From JAAYUJ01 sp963698165 (GTDB lineage: Bacteria > Desulfobacterota > Syntrophobacteria > Syntrophobacterales > Syntrophobacteraceae), in NCBI GenBank assembly GCA_963698165.1, contig CAVOPT010000006.1, positions 124,001-188,000 of the forward strand: a DNA stretch of 64,000 nucleotides, written 5' to 3'. Positions within the stretch are counted from its first letter, which is position 1. Each line of letters begins with the position of its first letter. Shown here piece by piece: positions 1 through 8,540 of this stretch. The notes under the pieces were generated by a model. That model searched no databases. It saw nothing but the letters and a program-made list of their open reading frames with translations, and was not told the DNA's origin. Both the position numbers and the translations under genes were made by a program.

Positions 1-17
1 TCGAAGCCTGGAATGAA

Positions 18-1102
18 ATGCGGCGTTTGACCGAAATCTGGAATGGGGGGGATTGGATCAAAGCGCGTGAAATCGCTGAAGGTCTGGATCTAAGAGGTAC
101 GCAGCAGCAGCGGGTGTTGGATAGACGGAAGAATGTCGCAAGAGAATTGGGAAGAGTGACCAGCGCTATAGAGGGTGCGGACTTCAAGCGTGCACAGATG
201 ATCCTGGAACGTTTGCCCCCAGAGGAAGCTCCGGCAAATATTGAATTGGCTCGACGCATCGCCGCAATTGGGGTGGAGGTGATGGAAGCCATAGAGTCGG
301 GTGACTCAAAGGCAATCACCAATCTTGGAGAAAAACTGGAAGCCTTTCTTGGGAGCGTTGCGTCTCAGTCGGAGGGGCTCGATCCTCAGCTTTCAGGCCT
401 TCCATTTTCCTCAGCTATGCGCGAGAGGACAAGGAAGAAGTGGCCAAGTTGTATGAGCGGCTCACTCATGCTGGTTTTCAACCTTGGATGGATAGCAAAG
501 ACCTCCTTGGAGGAGAGAACTGGCGAACGGCCATTGCCAAAGCCATCCGTTCGTCGGATTTCGTTTTGACCTGCCTATCACCAAAGTCCGTCGGCAAGAA
601 AGGAGTTATGCTCGAAGAGACGGAATACGCCCTGAACGTATGGCGCGAGAAGTTTGAAGCCAATACCTTTTTGATACCGGTTAGACTGGAAGACTGTGAC
701 CCGCCCAAGAGTCTCCGGATGTTCCAGTATGTGGATATGTTCGATGAGCCAAGCGGATGGGAGCATCTGGTAAGATCGATTCGCGAGGGGATGGACAACG
801 AATTGCCGACCGCAACCTGGCCCGCGAGAACACCGCCCCTCCTGCGTTGCTCATCATGCCCGGCCTTGCCAACGTTCGCAAACACATCGAAGAGGGCAGC
901 CTACTTGTGGATTATCGTAAGGGCATGGAGTACTACAACCAGGGTTTTTTCACAGAGGCCAAAACAGACTTCTGACCGCCTACAAGGATATCAGAACTCA
1001 GATGCCATGGTTCAGCTTTGTCAGGATTGGAAAGAGATAATCCAAAGCCTTCAGGCTCGAGACTGGCCCAGAGCCAAACGATTGCTGGAGTCTCTGAGCT
1101 GA
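18..1102 (+). pseudogene. TIR-domain protein with helical repeats, multiply frameshifted
   Basis: Coding potential moves between frames. Frame 3 (from 18) gives helical repeats to about 395, frame 2 then gives a TIR domain (FLSYARED near 400, PWMDSKDLLGGENW near 485, possible catalytic Glu in MLEETEYAL near 610) up to about 800. Frame 1 next gives a TPR-like stretch (GMEYYNQGFFTEA near 930) and frame 2 returns for the C-terminal repeat ending at 1102. The repeats share a pattern of DW/DF followed by K/R-A-x-x-L (residues near 35, 175 and 1060). No start codon in frame 2 could begin the TIR domain alone, so the frames once formed one gene. TIR domains act as NAD hydrolases or signalling adaptors. 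It lies just upstream of the chaperone genes. At least three indels are needed, so either the gene is dead or the sequence has errors. Confidence 0.72.
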
Positions 1103-1163
1103 GCAGGAAAGGGGAGCGCGGCCCAGAGCATATATCCGGTGGTGTCTATGGGCTCGTAAGGTC

Positions 1164-3302
1164 GTGCCGGTATTAGAAGCCATGGCCGTTGGTTCTTACG
1201 TCTGTGAGCTCGGGATACCGTTGGAAGGGAGGGACTGTCCCTATAAGGTCTTCAACAAATGGGGTGTCTCCCCATCTAGTACGATGTCCGAGTGCAGCGA
1301 AGCCGGTTTTACTGCCCAGGAAAGAGGGGGCGGAATGAGCCAAGTGGAACGGGCGGCTTGGGACGCTCTCCGTATCGTGGAAAACCGTTTGGCGGTCGAT
1401 TTCACCCTGTACCATGTTCGGGATCCGGAGCGGGCCAGAGTTCTTGCCGAGCGGGTCTGCTCTATCGAAGAGGGTAAGGACCCTACCATGACCACACAGG
1501 ATCTAATCAGTGAGCTCCAACAAGATGCTGGCGTATTCCTGGCCCTCCTGCAAAATTACGACTCTGCCATCAAGTCCTTCCTTGCCGAGGCTCTCGCAAA
1601 TCCAGACGATGGCGTCATTCTCCACCACCTCGGCTTGACGGCTGCAGCCCAGATACACTGGCTGGAGGCCAATGCAGGTGATTTCCAGGATCTGACCACA
1701 GCTTGGCAGTATCTTATAGTGGGGTGGGCCGCCGTCTTTGCCGATGATCGTTTCTGGCATTCACGGTGGGCAGCCCTTCGTAGATGTTACGATGCAGCAA
1801 TCAGCAATGACCAAATCCAGAATGTCCGTCTCCACTTGCAGCGGACCTGGCTCGATCAGATCAAGTCGGCTACCCACATCTGGCCGGGAATTGACACCGT
1901 GTTTCAGTTGGAGCTAAACGCGGCGCGAGCCGTCCAGGTCGGAAAAGGAATCCCCCTTGGGGACGCGGAGGAAGGTGGAGCAGTGGTAGGCATGCTGGGC
2001 GCTCGTAAGCTGGGTCTGATGGATGCCCTGGCCCAATGGACTGCCTCATTCCTGGCGGACGCAATCCAGGATGAAGGATGGCAACAGAGAGTTTGCGGAT
2101 ACTTCTCTGAATTAGCCGAAGCTCTGGTCCTCCTTGATGAACAACGTCATGAGAAGGCGATCGCTGTGCTTGAAGCCCCACGATGCGATTTACGGAGACA
2201 AGGCGATAAACGCTGTCGAGCTCAAGCTCTGGAAGGTGCTCCGGTGACGGCGGCCACGTCATGCCCATGTTTTGCTGAAGCGAATCCCGCTTTCTCTGGA
2301 ATTGAACAAGGTGCTGATCTGTTGTCAAAAGCGGCTCACGATCTGGCTGTTAAAGCCCATTGCATGGCTGCTCTCGAAGCTGTTTCAAGTTTTCCCGCCA
2401 ATATCAAAAAGGCTGTAGATCACTGGAAAGCAAGTGTGAGAGTCTCCCGCAGGCACGAGGATACCCCAGGCTTAGTGGCTGAGATTCGTCGCATGATACT
2501 CGGGCGCACCAGCTTTCTGCTTGCAACAGAGGGCGAGCGCCGGCTGGATGCCTTAAATGATGCGGTGGAGCTTCTTCAGCTCGTTCGTGCAGAAGGTTGG
2601 GATGACGAAGAGCAATCAGTCAAGTTTGCCTTGGTGAATGCATTTGTGCTTCGCGCTTTTCACCTCTCGAACGAATACGACAATGAAGAGGCGGCTCGTC
2701 AAGATGCCAGTTCGGCTTATAGCCTTGCGCCCGAATCTCTTCAAACGTTCCAGGCCCTTTGTTTTGCCAGCACGCATTTTGCCCGGCAATTATATATGAG
2801 TGGACAGAGGCAAGCCGCTGAAGCTCTGATCGCGGAGATTCAACAACGGTTGGAAGACGGAGAACAAAAGTTCCCCGGCAATAGTGAGCTTGCCGCCTGT
2901 GCTCGGAATCTCAATGAACTGGGAGATCTCATGAGTGGGAGGCTGACTGTAACTCATTTGAATTTGTTCGAAGAGATGCGTTCTGCGTCGGAAGACATCA
3001 AGGACTCATACGACCGCAGAATAGTCGAAGCAATGGTCAAAGAAGCACAAAAGGAATTCGCGGACGCGATTCGAGTTTACGACGAAATCTCGAGCACTAT
3101 AGCGGACAATAAGGAAGTGGGCAATCGAATGGCATATTGCTACCGGTCATGGATAGTCCACCTGAGGGACTCGGGGGAATCAGCGCAAGAGATTCGCCGC
3201 ATAAGCCGTGAGGCCTTGCAACGGTGCCCAAATATGGAAGTCTTAAACGATATCGAGGATTATATTGAACAGGAGTCACCAGATGTCGATGGGGAGAACT
3301 AA
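1164..3302 (+). CDS. Large helical-repeat protein with J-like N-terminus, chaperone-island component
   Basis: About 700 residues, no signal peptide or membrane segment, rich in amphipathic alpha-helical (TPR-like) repeats through most of its length. Residues about 20-95 match the N-terminus of the next gene: PY near the start, GVSPSS/IGPSSS, then AWDALRIVENRLAVDF against AWDQLRHVEQRLAFDF. This segment is laid out like a J-domain (PYxxLGVSPSS) but lacks HPD. Starts at 1164 (GTG), 1182 (ATG) and 1335 (ATG after AAAGAGGGGG) are possible; the homology to the neighbour begins before 1335, which favours an upstream start. Codons around 2170-2235 read less naturally than an alternative frame (HDAIYGDKAINAVELKLW), suggesting compensating indels. 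It ends 2 bases before the next start codon. Exact function is unknown; a chaperone adaptor is inferred from context. Confidence 0.7.
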   Translation: MPVLEAMAVGSYVCELGIPLEGRDCPYKVFNKWGVSPSSTMSECSEAGFTAQERGGGMSQVERAAWDALRIVENRLAVDFTLYHVRDPERARVLAERVCSIEEGKDPTMTTQDLISELQQDAGVFLALLQNYDSAIKSFLAEALANPDDGVILHHLGLTAAAQIHWLEANAGDFQDLTTAWQYLIVGWAAVFADDRFWHSRWAALRRCYDAAISNDQIQNVRLHLQRTWLDQIKSATHIWPGIDTVFQLELNAARAVQVGKGIPLGDAEEGGAVVGMLGARKLGLMDALAQWTASFLADAIQDEGWQQRVCGYFSELAEALVLLDEQRHEKAIAVLEAPRCDLRRQGDKRCRAQALEGAPVTAATSCPCFAEANPAFSGIEQGADLLSKAAHDLAVKAHCMAALEAVSSFPANIKKAVDHWKASVRVSRRHEDTPGLVAEIRRMILGRTSFLLATEGERRLDALNDAVELLQLVRAEGWDDEEQSVKFALVNAFVLRAFHLSNEYDNEEAARQDASSAYSLAPESLQTFQALCFASTHFARQLYMSGQRQAAEALIAEIQQRLEDGEQKFPGNSELAACARNLNELGDLMSGRLTVTHLNLFEEMRSASEDIKDSYDRRIVEAMVKEAQKEFADAIRVYDEISSTIADNKEVGNRMAYCYRSWIVHLRDSGESAQEIRRISREALQRCPNMEVLNDIEDYIEQESPDVDGEN

Positions 3303-3304
3303 GG

Positions 3305-3799
3305 ATGCTACTCATACCGGATGAACATTTAGTCAGACCTTTGGAGTCACCTTACTTCTGGCTCGAGACACGGCTGAATGAGATCGGGAGACCCAGGATC
3401 GGACCTTCATCCAGTATCCAGGAGATTAATGAGGCCCTCTTCGATCTCATGGAGGACGGGCGGGTGTTGCGTGAGGACCGGGAGGCATGGGACCAACTTC
3501 GGCATGTGGAGCAGCGTTTGGCTTTTGATTTCTGCATGTATCAGGTTGCTGTCGAAGACGACCAATTGCTGGAGTCTGCGCTTTGGGATCTCGATCCGCC
3601 GTTGGAGTTGCCGGATTTTCTTCGTTTGGCCGACGGGCTTCCAGACTTTGCACGATCACCCGTGCTTCCTGAGGCGCCGGAACCTGCTCCTCCTCCTTAT
3701 CCTGTGAAGATCGATTTCCAGTCGCTGCAACTTGGTGCGGTGGACATAGGGTCCTTGTTCTATGACGAAGAAACACTTTGGGGAGACGATGATGCCTAA
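3305..3799 (+). CDS. Small protein with J-like segment, chaperone-island component
   Basis: 164 residues. The first 80 or so repeat the N-terminal segment of the preceding 712-residue protein (SPYFWLE, IGPSSSIQEINEALF, AWDQLRHVEQRLAFDF), which suggests duplication of a J-domain-like fold without HPD. The rest is an acidic, proline-rich tail (PEAPEPAPPPYP near residue 120) ending in DDDA. The ATG follows GGGGAGAACTAAGG and lies 2 bases after the previous stop, so the two are translationally coupled. Its 3' end overlaps the start of the GrpE-like gene by 8 bases. The role is unrecognised; a co-chaperone or Hsp70-recruiting factor is an inference from operon position. Confidence 0.7.
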   Translation: MLLIPDEHLVRPLESPYFWLETRLNEIGRPRIGPSSSIQEINEALFDLMEDGRVLREDREAWDQLRHVEQRLAFDFCMYQVAVEDDQLLESALWDLDPPLELPDFLRLADGLPDFARSPVLPEAPEPAPPPYPVKIDFQSLQLGAVDIGSLFYDEETLWGDDDA

Positions 3800-4250
3800 C
3801 GATGAGCTTGATCTAGATGCGGAGCGGCTCTTGGCAGCAATGGATTTTGCTGCCATGACGGCCCTGCAACAGGAAAAACAGCGGAAGGAAATGGTTGAAC
3901 TTCTGCGAGGCATCCTGGAAGTGGTCGATTCTCTGGAGGCACTTGAAACTCTTTGTCGGGAACTCACTGAGAGCGGTCAGAGTCATGTACCGCTTAGATC
4001 GGTTTCCGTTATAGTCCGCCAAGCTCTGCAGGTGCTGGTCAGATCGGGCGTCGCACCGATGAACGCCGTCGGGAACAAGCTGGATCTGGATCTCCACGAA
4101 GTGGTGGCAGTCTCTGAGACATCACAATGGGATGCCGACATGATAGTAGAAGAAATGATGAAAGGCTACCTTTGGAATGGACGTCTACTGAGACGGGCGA
4201 AGGTCACAGTTTCTAATGGCGGCGGGCAAAATCAGGTGACAACAGGTTGA
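3792..4250 (+). CDS. GrpE-like nucleotide exchange factor
   Basis: 152 residues. The C-terminus has the GrpE beta-domain signature: LDLDLHEVVAVSET, then MIVEEMMKGYLWNGRLLRRA and KVTVS, which lines up with GrpE's FDPxxHEAV...GYxLxGRVLRPAxVxV. The N-terminal half is a helical stretch (QQEKQRKEMVELLRGILEVV) like GrpE's long helix. It is shorter than typical GrpE (about 190 residues). GrpE proteins release ADP from Hsp70, and two Hsp70 genes follow. A GGGGAG at 3780-3785 supports ATG 3792 (or 3789) rather than the in-frame ATG at 3762. It overlaps the previous gene by 8 bases. It is likely a dedicated exchange factor of this island rather than the housekeeping GrpE, which is not seen here. Confidence 0.75.
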   Translation: MPNDELDLDAERLLAAMDFAAMTALQQEKQRKEMVELLRGILEVVDSLEALETLCRELTESGQSHVPLRSVSVIVRQALQVLVRSGVAPMNAVGNKLDLDLHEVVAVSETSQWDADMIVEEMMKGYLWNGRLLRRAKVTVSNGGGQNQVTTG

Positions 4251-4615
4251 GGTCTATGAGGGCATCCTGGCCAGCTTTTTAAGACTTGCCGGTTCGTTCC
4301 TCCATTCACATTGGAACTGAGAATCCGAATGAATTGAGCTTTGCCGCGATCAGCATTCGCACCACTCACACGAAGAACTGAATGCCTTGGAATGCCCTGA
4401 TAGGCCCTGAGCGCTAAATGGTGCTGAACAGCCCTGAAGAATCGCTCAAACCCCGTGTAGTGCGACTGGCTGCCCGCGGTAATGGTACAAGTATCAGACT
4501 CCAGCATGGAACAGAGGGCCTGTAATCCCTCTGGCAAACTGATGGAAAAACGGAAGAACATCGCAGTATGATTTCCGCAGGGCACCGGATCTGGCAATAA
4601 CTCGGGAGAAATCAA
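4251..4615. other. Gap between GrpE-like and Hsp70 genes
   Basis: 365 bases without a convincing gene. A 127-codon minus-strand frame spans it but overlaps the GrpE-like 3' end, has no recognisable domain and no clear ribosome binding site. No CIRCE-type inverted repeat (TTAGCACTC...GAGTGCTAA) is visible. The Hsp70 ribosome binding site (CGGGAG) is at the right edge. A promoter for the Hsp70 pair may be here but I cannot place it. Confidence 0.5.
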
Positions 4616-6670
4616 ATGAAAGCGATTGGAATTGACCTCGGCACAACGAACTCACTGGCAGCAATCGGCGGCAAGGACCTGAAGGTGCTTCCCACACGGG
4701 CGGGAGAGGCTCTGACCCCATCCGTCGTCAGCTTCGTCCGAAAGCACAGATCAGAGGAAGGCGAGATCGTTGTAGGTCGCCAAGCCAGATCCTATGCCGC
4801 TAGGTCGCCCGAGGAGACCATCTTCTCAATCAAGCGCTTGATGGGACAGGTTTACGGAGAAGAGCGTGTTGACGAAGTTCGCGAGCGGGTTAACTACCGG
4901 CTGGCTGATCCGCCTCCCAAGGATTCACCGGATCAAGGAGTCAAGGTCCTCCTTGGTGGTCGCCCCTACTCACCCGTCGAGATTTCAGCTCTGATTCTCA
5001 AGCAAATAAGAGGTGACGCTGAGCAGGCTCTTGGAGAAACTGTGACCCATGCTGTGATCACCGTGCCGGCTTATTTCGAGGAGCGTCAGCGGGAAGCGAC
5101 CAGGAGGGCTGGAAGTCAAGCAGGACTGAATGTCTTGAAGATTATTGACGAGCCCACTGCGGCCGCCCTCTTTTTTGGGCTCGGCAAAGAAGTAGAGCGC
5201 CATAGGATACTCGTCTACGATCTAGGAGGGGGGACATTTGACATTTCCATTATCCAGATGGTCAGCGGTCAGTTTCAAGTTCTAGATATCGAAGGGAACA
5301 ACTGGCTCGGTGGAGACGACTTCGATCAGACCATCGTCACGCGCATAATCGAGTGGGTAAAGGAAACGTATGGCTTCGATCCTTCTGAGGACAAGAAGTT
5401 TCTGGGAAAAGCGAAAGAAGAAGCGGAAAAGGCTAAGATCGCTCTCACCGTGCAGAAGAGCGCCGACATCTTCGTGCCGCTGATTGCCAAGAGCCCGGCC
5501 GGCGAGCTGGTGGATATCGAGCTAGAAATCGACCGGACCGATTTTGAGACTGACATTCGGCCCATGGTGGACAAGACTGTCGCTCTCATTCAAGAGGCTG
5601 TTCATCGACAAAATCTGACCACAAATGACATCACGGCAGTGCTGATGGTTGGTGGGTCCACAGCAGTTCCTCTGGTGCAAGATGCCGTAGCTGATCTATT
5701 CGGCCGAGAAAAAGTGAAGCGACACGTGAATCCTATGGAGTGTGTCGCCCTCGGTGCGGCAATCCTGGCCGACACATTTGAACTGAAAGAGGATGGAGCT
5801 TCGACTGATACACATGAATCAAAGCTCACCGAGGTAACTGCCATGCATCTGGGTATTGCCGCAGTGAAGGGGCAGAACGCTGACAAGTTCGTGCCTATTA
5901 TTCCCAAAGGAACTCTTTATCCTATGCCCGAGCCCATGCGAAGGATTTTTACCCCCACAGAGGAAAATCAAATGTTGATACGGGTGCCGGTATATGAGGG
6001 CCTAAATGATCTGGCAAGCCTCAATACTCAGCAGGGTGTCATCGAGTTCCCTTTGCCCCACGGTATAGCCGCCTCGACACCGATTGAAGTCTCTTTTAAC
6101 TTTGACCGCAATCGTGTTCTGACCGTCAAGGTTCGAGTCGTCGGAACAGATCTGGCCGTTGAACAGACCTTGGAGCGAGACCGCGGGAGGGTCTCGCGGC
6201 CTCAGGACAAAGAGAGCTTGATGGAGGACTGGCGTGAGGAGCTGCAACCGGCTTTGCGCGCCGGGAAGCATTTTCTGTCGACCTATGGCGAGTACATGGA
6301 AGAAGCAGACCGGACTGAGCTGGAAGAAGCCATGGCGCAAGGGGACAGGGCTCTCGAGGCCGGAAACCAGGTTGAGGGACAGCGGGCAACCCTGCTTCTT
6401 CGCAACAAGATTTTTGGGTCAGGAACAGCCAGTCAGCTCTTTATCGCCGAACGAGCGATGGGTGCGGCTTCACCGGAGGTCACAAAGCAATTGGCTCAGG
6501 GTGTGGCCGGTCTTCGAGCTGCGTTTACTCGGAGAGATCAGGCTTCGGTAGAACAGCTCAACGGCTTCTTGCGCCTGATAGTGGCGCAGATCATGGCCAA
6601 AAAGTCTGCAATCCAAGACGTTGTCGATCGTCCAGATTTTAAGGGCTTGTTACGAGAAACTGGAGCATAG
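4616..6670 (+). CDS. Hsp70 (DnaK-family) chaperone of the island
   Basis: 684 residues, cytoplasmic ATP-dependent chaperone. All Hsp70 nucleotide-binding motifs are present: GIDLGTTNSLAAI at residues 5-17, IIDEPTAAALFFG near 176-188, DLGGGTFDISII at 202-213 and MVGGSTAVPLVQ near 344-355. The substrate-binding half is recognisable from IPKGTLYP near 425 but diverged, and the lid lacks the usual acidic C-terminal tail of housekeeping DnaK. The start is supported by CGGGAG 7 bases before the ATG. The next gene begins 1 base after its stop. With a GrpE-like protein and two J-like proteins upstream it appears to be the ATPase of a self-contained chaperone set. Calling it an accessory paralogue of DnaK is an inference; family assignment is firm. 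Confidence 0.92.
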   Translation: MKAIGIDLGTTNSLAAIGGKDLKVLPTRAGEALTPSVVSFVRKHRSEEGEIVVGRQARSYAARSPEETIFSIKRLMGQVYGEERVDEVRERVNYRLADPPPKDSPDQGVKVLLGGRPYSPVEISALILKQIRGDAEQALGETVTHAVITVPAYFEERQREATRRAGSQAGLNVLKIIDEPTAAALFFGLGKEVERHRILVYDLGGGTFDISIIQMVSGQFQVLDIEGNNWLGGDDFDQTIVTRIIEWVKETYGFDPSEDKKFLGKAKEEAEKAKIALTVQKSADIFVPLIAKSPAGELVDIELEIDRTDFETDIRPMVDKTVALIQEAVHRQNLTTNDITAVLMVGGSTAVPLVQDAVADLFGREKVKRHVNPMECVALGAAILADTFELKEDGASTDTHESKLTEVTAMHLGIAAVKGQNADKFVPIIPKGTLYPMPEPMRRIFTPTEENQMLIRVPVYEGLNDLASLNTQQGVIEFPLPHGIAASTPIEVSFNFDRNRVLTVKVRVVGTDLAVEQTLERDRGRVSRPQDKESLMEDWREELQPALRAGKHFLSTYGEYMEEADRTELEEAMAQGDRALEAGNQVEGQRATLLLRNKIFGSGTASQLFIAERAMGAASPEVTKQLAQGVAGLRAAFTRRDQASVEQLNGFLRLIVAQIMAKKSAIQDVVDRPDFKGLLRETGA

Positions 6671-6671
6671 C

Positions 6672-8525
6672 ATGAAGGAGAACGTTGTTGTTGGTGTTGA
6701 CTGCGGCGAGCTGGATCTCAAGACAGCGTACGTGCACAAGGCGGAGCTTTGCAGTCTCCCGGTGACAGCGCTGCTCGGCGCACCCTTGATCTATTTCGAC
6801 TCTCATAGTAGCTTCTCCAGTCTCGGCATCGGATTCCCATCCACACTGCACAAGGTGGGCACCGGACTGATGATCCCCTATCTCATACCGCAAGTCCGAG
6901 CAAGCAATTCGTATGAGATGACCCAAAGCATGGCCACCCCGGATTATCTCTCGAAGCAGGCATTGACTATTGTTCGGCAGCATCTTGCTGACTACACGGG
7001 CGGGAACATTGGCGCTACCGTGCTCGCAGTGCCAACCACCCTGCGGCAGAGCGGCCGCAAAGCCCTTTTGGAATGTGCTCAGGCAGCCGGTTTTAAGGAT
7101 GTTGCTATGGTGGACCGGTGTACGGCAGCTGCACTGGGGTATCATCATGGCCGCGATAAAACCACCGCGCTGGTTTTCGATATTGGGCACGGCGAGTGCG
7201 AATTCTCGCTATTGCGGCTAGCCAAGGATCGTTGTCGGGTTGTCGCATCGGATTTGGTCACCGGACTATCCGGGGAGCGTTTCGACACCATGATCATGGA
7301 AGCCGTAGTCCTTGCACTGAGGAAGCACAACGTATTTTTGGGGCTCAAACAGCTTAGTTTTGTCCATTGGTTCGAGTTTCGACAACTTGCTGAGAATGTG
7401 CGAATCTCGCTACGTGAGAATCCGGAAGCCACTCTGACATTGATTCCAGAGATGACGGGTCTGGAACGTCCCATACAGCTAAGGATAAACGGTCGTGGGC
7501 TTGCCGCAAGGGTTGCTCAACCGCTGGGAGAGGCACTCAGCTCGATCCATGGCATCTTGGAACAGAACGAGCTGACGATATCCGACCTGGATGTATTTCT
7601 GCTAGTCGGTGAAGCAGCGATTCACTCGCCGGTGGCGGACATTTTTGGCGAGAGATTCCAAAGCAAATTGAGGAGTGCTGATCCCTACCTCGTTGCTTAT
7701 GGTGCTGCCCTTCAGGCTTACCAGGCCACAGAGTTGCCTTCTGGAGTCGATTCTCTCCCATTATTCCGCGGCATTCCGGAAGGAGCTGTAGATGTTCCTC
7801 CCAGCAAACATTGGGCAACAGTCACTTCAGAAATCCAATGTGAACTTGCAGAGGTGATTGCAGGGGACGAAGCCCCACTCAAGTTCAATCCACCTTCGCA
7901 GACCATACCGGCAAATACCCCTCGGCTAAGTGAGCCCATCTCCGCGCGAGCGACCGTCGAGCCACAGGACATGAGTGTCGGACTTGCCCGAAGGTTTGCT
8001 CAAGAAGGCGATTTGGAAGGGGCCGTTCACGTGATCAACGTGATCTCCCAAGAGATAAATGCTTTCGTACGCACCCTTCAGCATGAGGAGGCGCTCACGG
8101 TGCCTCGAGCCCGAATCCAGCAAGCTTCGGCAATGATCAATATTGGTCGCTTTGCCGAGGCGGTCAAGTTGTCCCACGATGCTTACAGAATGGCGCCCAC
8201 GGATCCTGATGTCTTCTCGAAGATGTTGAAAATCCACGCTGATGCTGGCCTAGCGATGAACCGTCCTGAGGAATATGAGGCTGCTATCTCGATTTTGAAG
8301 TGTGCGCATGGTCATGATCCAACGGACCGCATGATTCACAAGGCCTTGGCTGAAAGACATTACATGCATGCAGTAGCAATGCGCGACCTGAACAATATTT
8401 CGAGCGCGCTTTCGATCACAAAAGCAGCCTTATCTTATGATCCAAGACACGATGGCGCGAATAGACTCATCGAGGAACTAACAAAGGATTCTGCGGCTAG
8501 ACCTTCCCAAGAAGCAGCTACATAG
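6672..8525 (+). CDS. Divergent Hsp70-like protein with C-terminal helical repeats
   Basis: About 617 residues. The N-terminal 380 residues follow the Hsp70/actin ATPase fold, but the key loops are altered: phosphate-1 loop is VDCGELDLKTA (residues 9-19) rather than IDLGTTNS, phosphate-2 is FDIGHGECEF (169-178) rather than YDLGGGTFD, and the adenosine loop is LVGEAAIHSPV rather than VGGSTxxPxV. Canonical substrate-binding motifs are absent. The C-terminus (from about 440) has TPR-like repeats (RFAQEGDLEGAVHVIN, GRFAEAVKLSHDAYRMAP). ATG 6672 lies 1 base after the previous stop with CTGGAG upstream; an in-frame start at 6621 would overlap the neighbour. It probably works with the upstream Hsp70, perhaps as a non-hydrolysing partner or adaptor. 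That role is inferred. Confidence 0.82.
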   Translation: MKENVVVGVDCGELDLKTAYVHKAELCSLPVTALLGAPLIYFDSHSSFSSLGIGFPSTLHKVGTGLMIPYLIPQVRASNSYEMTQSMATPDYLSKQALTIVRQHLADYTGGNIGATVLAVPTTLRQSGRKALLECAQAAGFKDVAMVDRCTAAALGYHHGRDKTTALVFDIGHGECEFSLLRLAKDRCRVVASDLVTGLSGERFDTMIMEAVVLALRKHNVFLGLKQLSFVHWFEFRQLAENVRISLRENPEATLTLIPEMTGLERPIQLRINGRGLAARVAQPLGEALSSIHGILEQNELTISDLDVFLLVGEAAIHSPVADIFGERFQSKLRSADPYLVAYGAALQAYQATELPSGVDSLPLFRGIPEGAVDVPPSKHWATVTSEIQCELAEVIAGDEAPLKFNPPSQTIPANTPRLSEPISARATVEPQDMSVGLARRFAQEGDLEGAVHVINVISQEINAFVRTLQHEEALTVPRARIQQASAMINIGRFAEAVKLSHDAYRMAPTDPDVFSKMLKIHADAGLAMNRPEEYEAAISILKCAHGHDPTDRMIHKALAERHYMHAVAMRDLNNISSALSITKAALSYDPRHDGANRLIEELTKDSAARPSQEAAT

Positions 8526-8540
8526 GCCCTTTTTGACCTA

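Noticed and set aside
4232..4615. 127-codon minus-strand frame in the gap before Hsp70
   Set aside because: Parts look protein-like but there is no recognisable family or ribosome binding site and it overlaps the GrpE-like gene.
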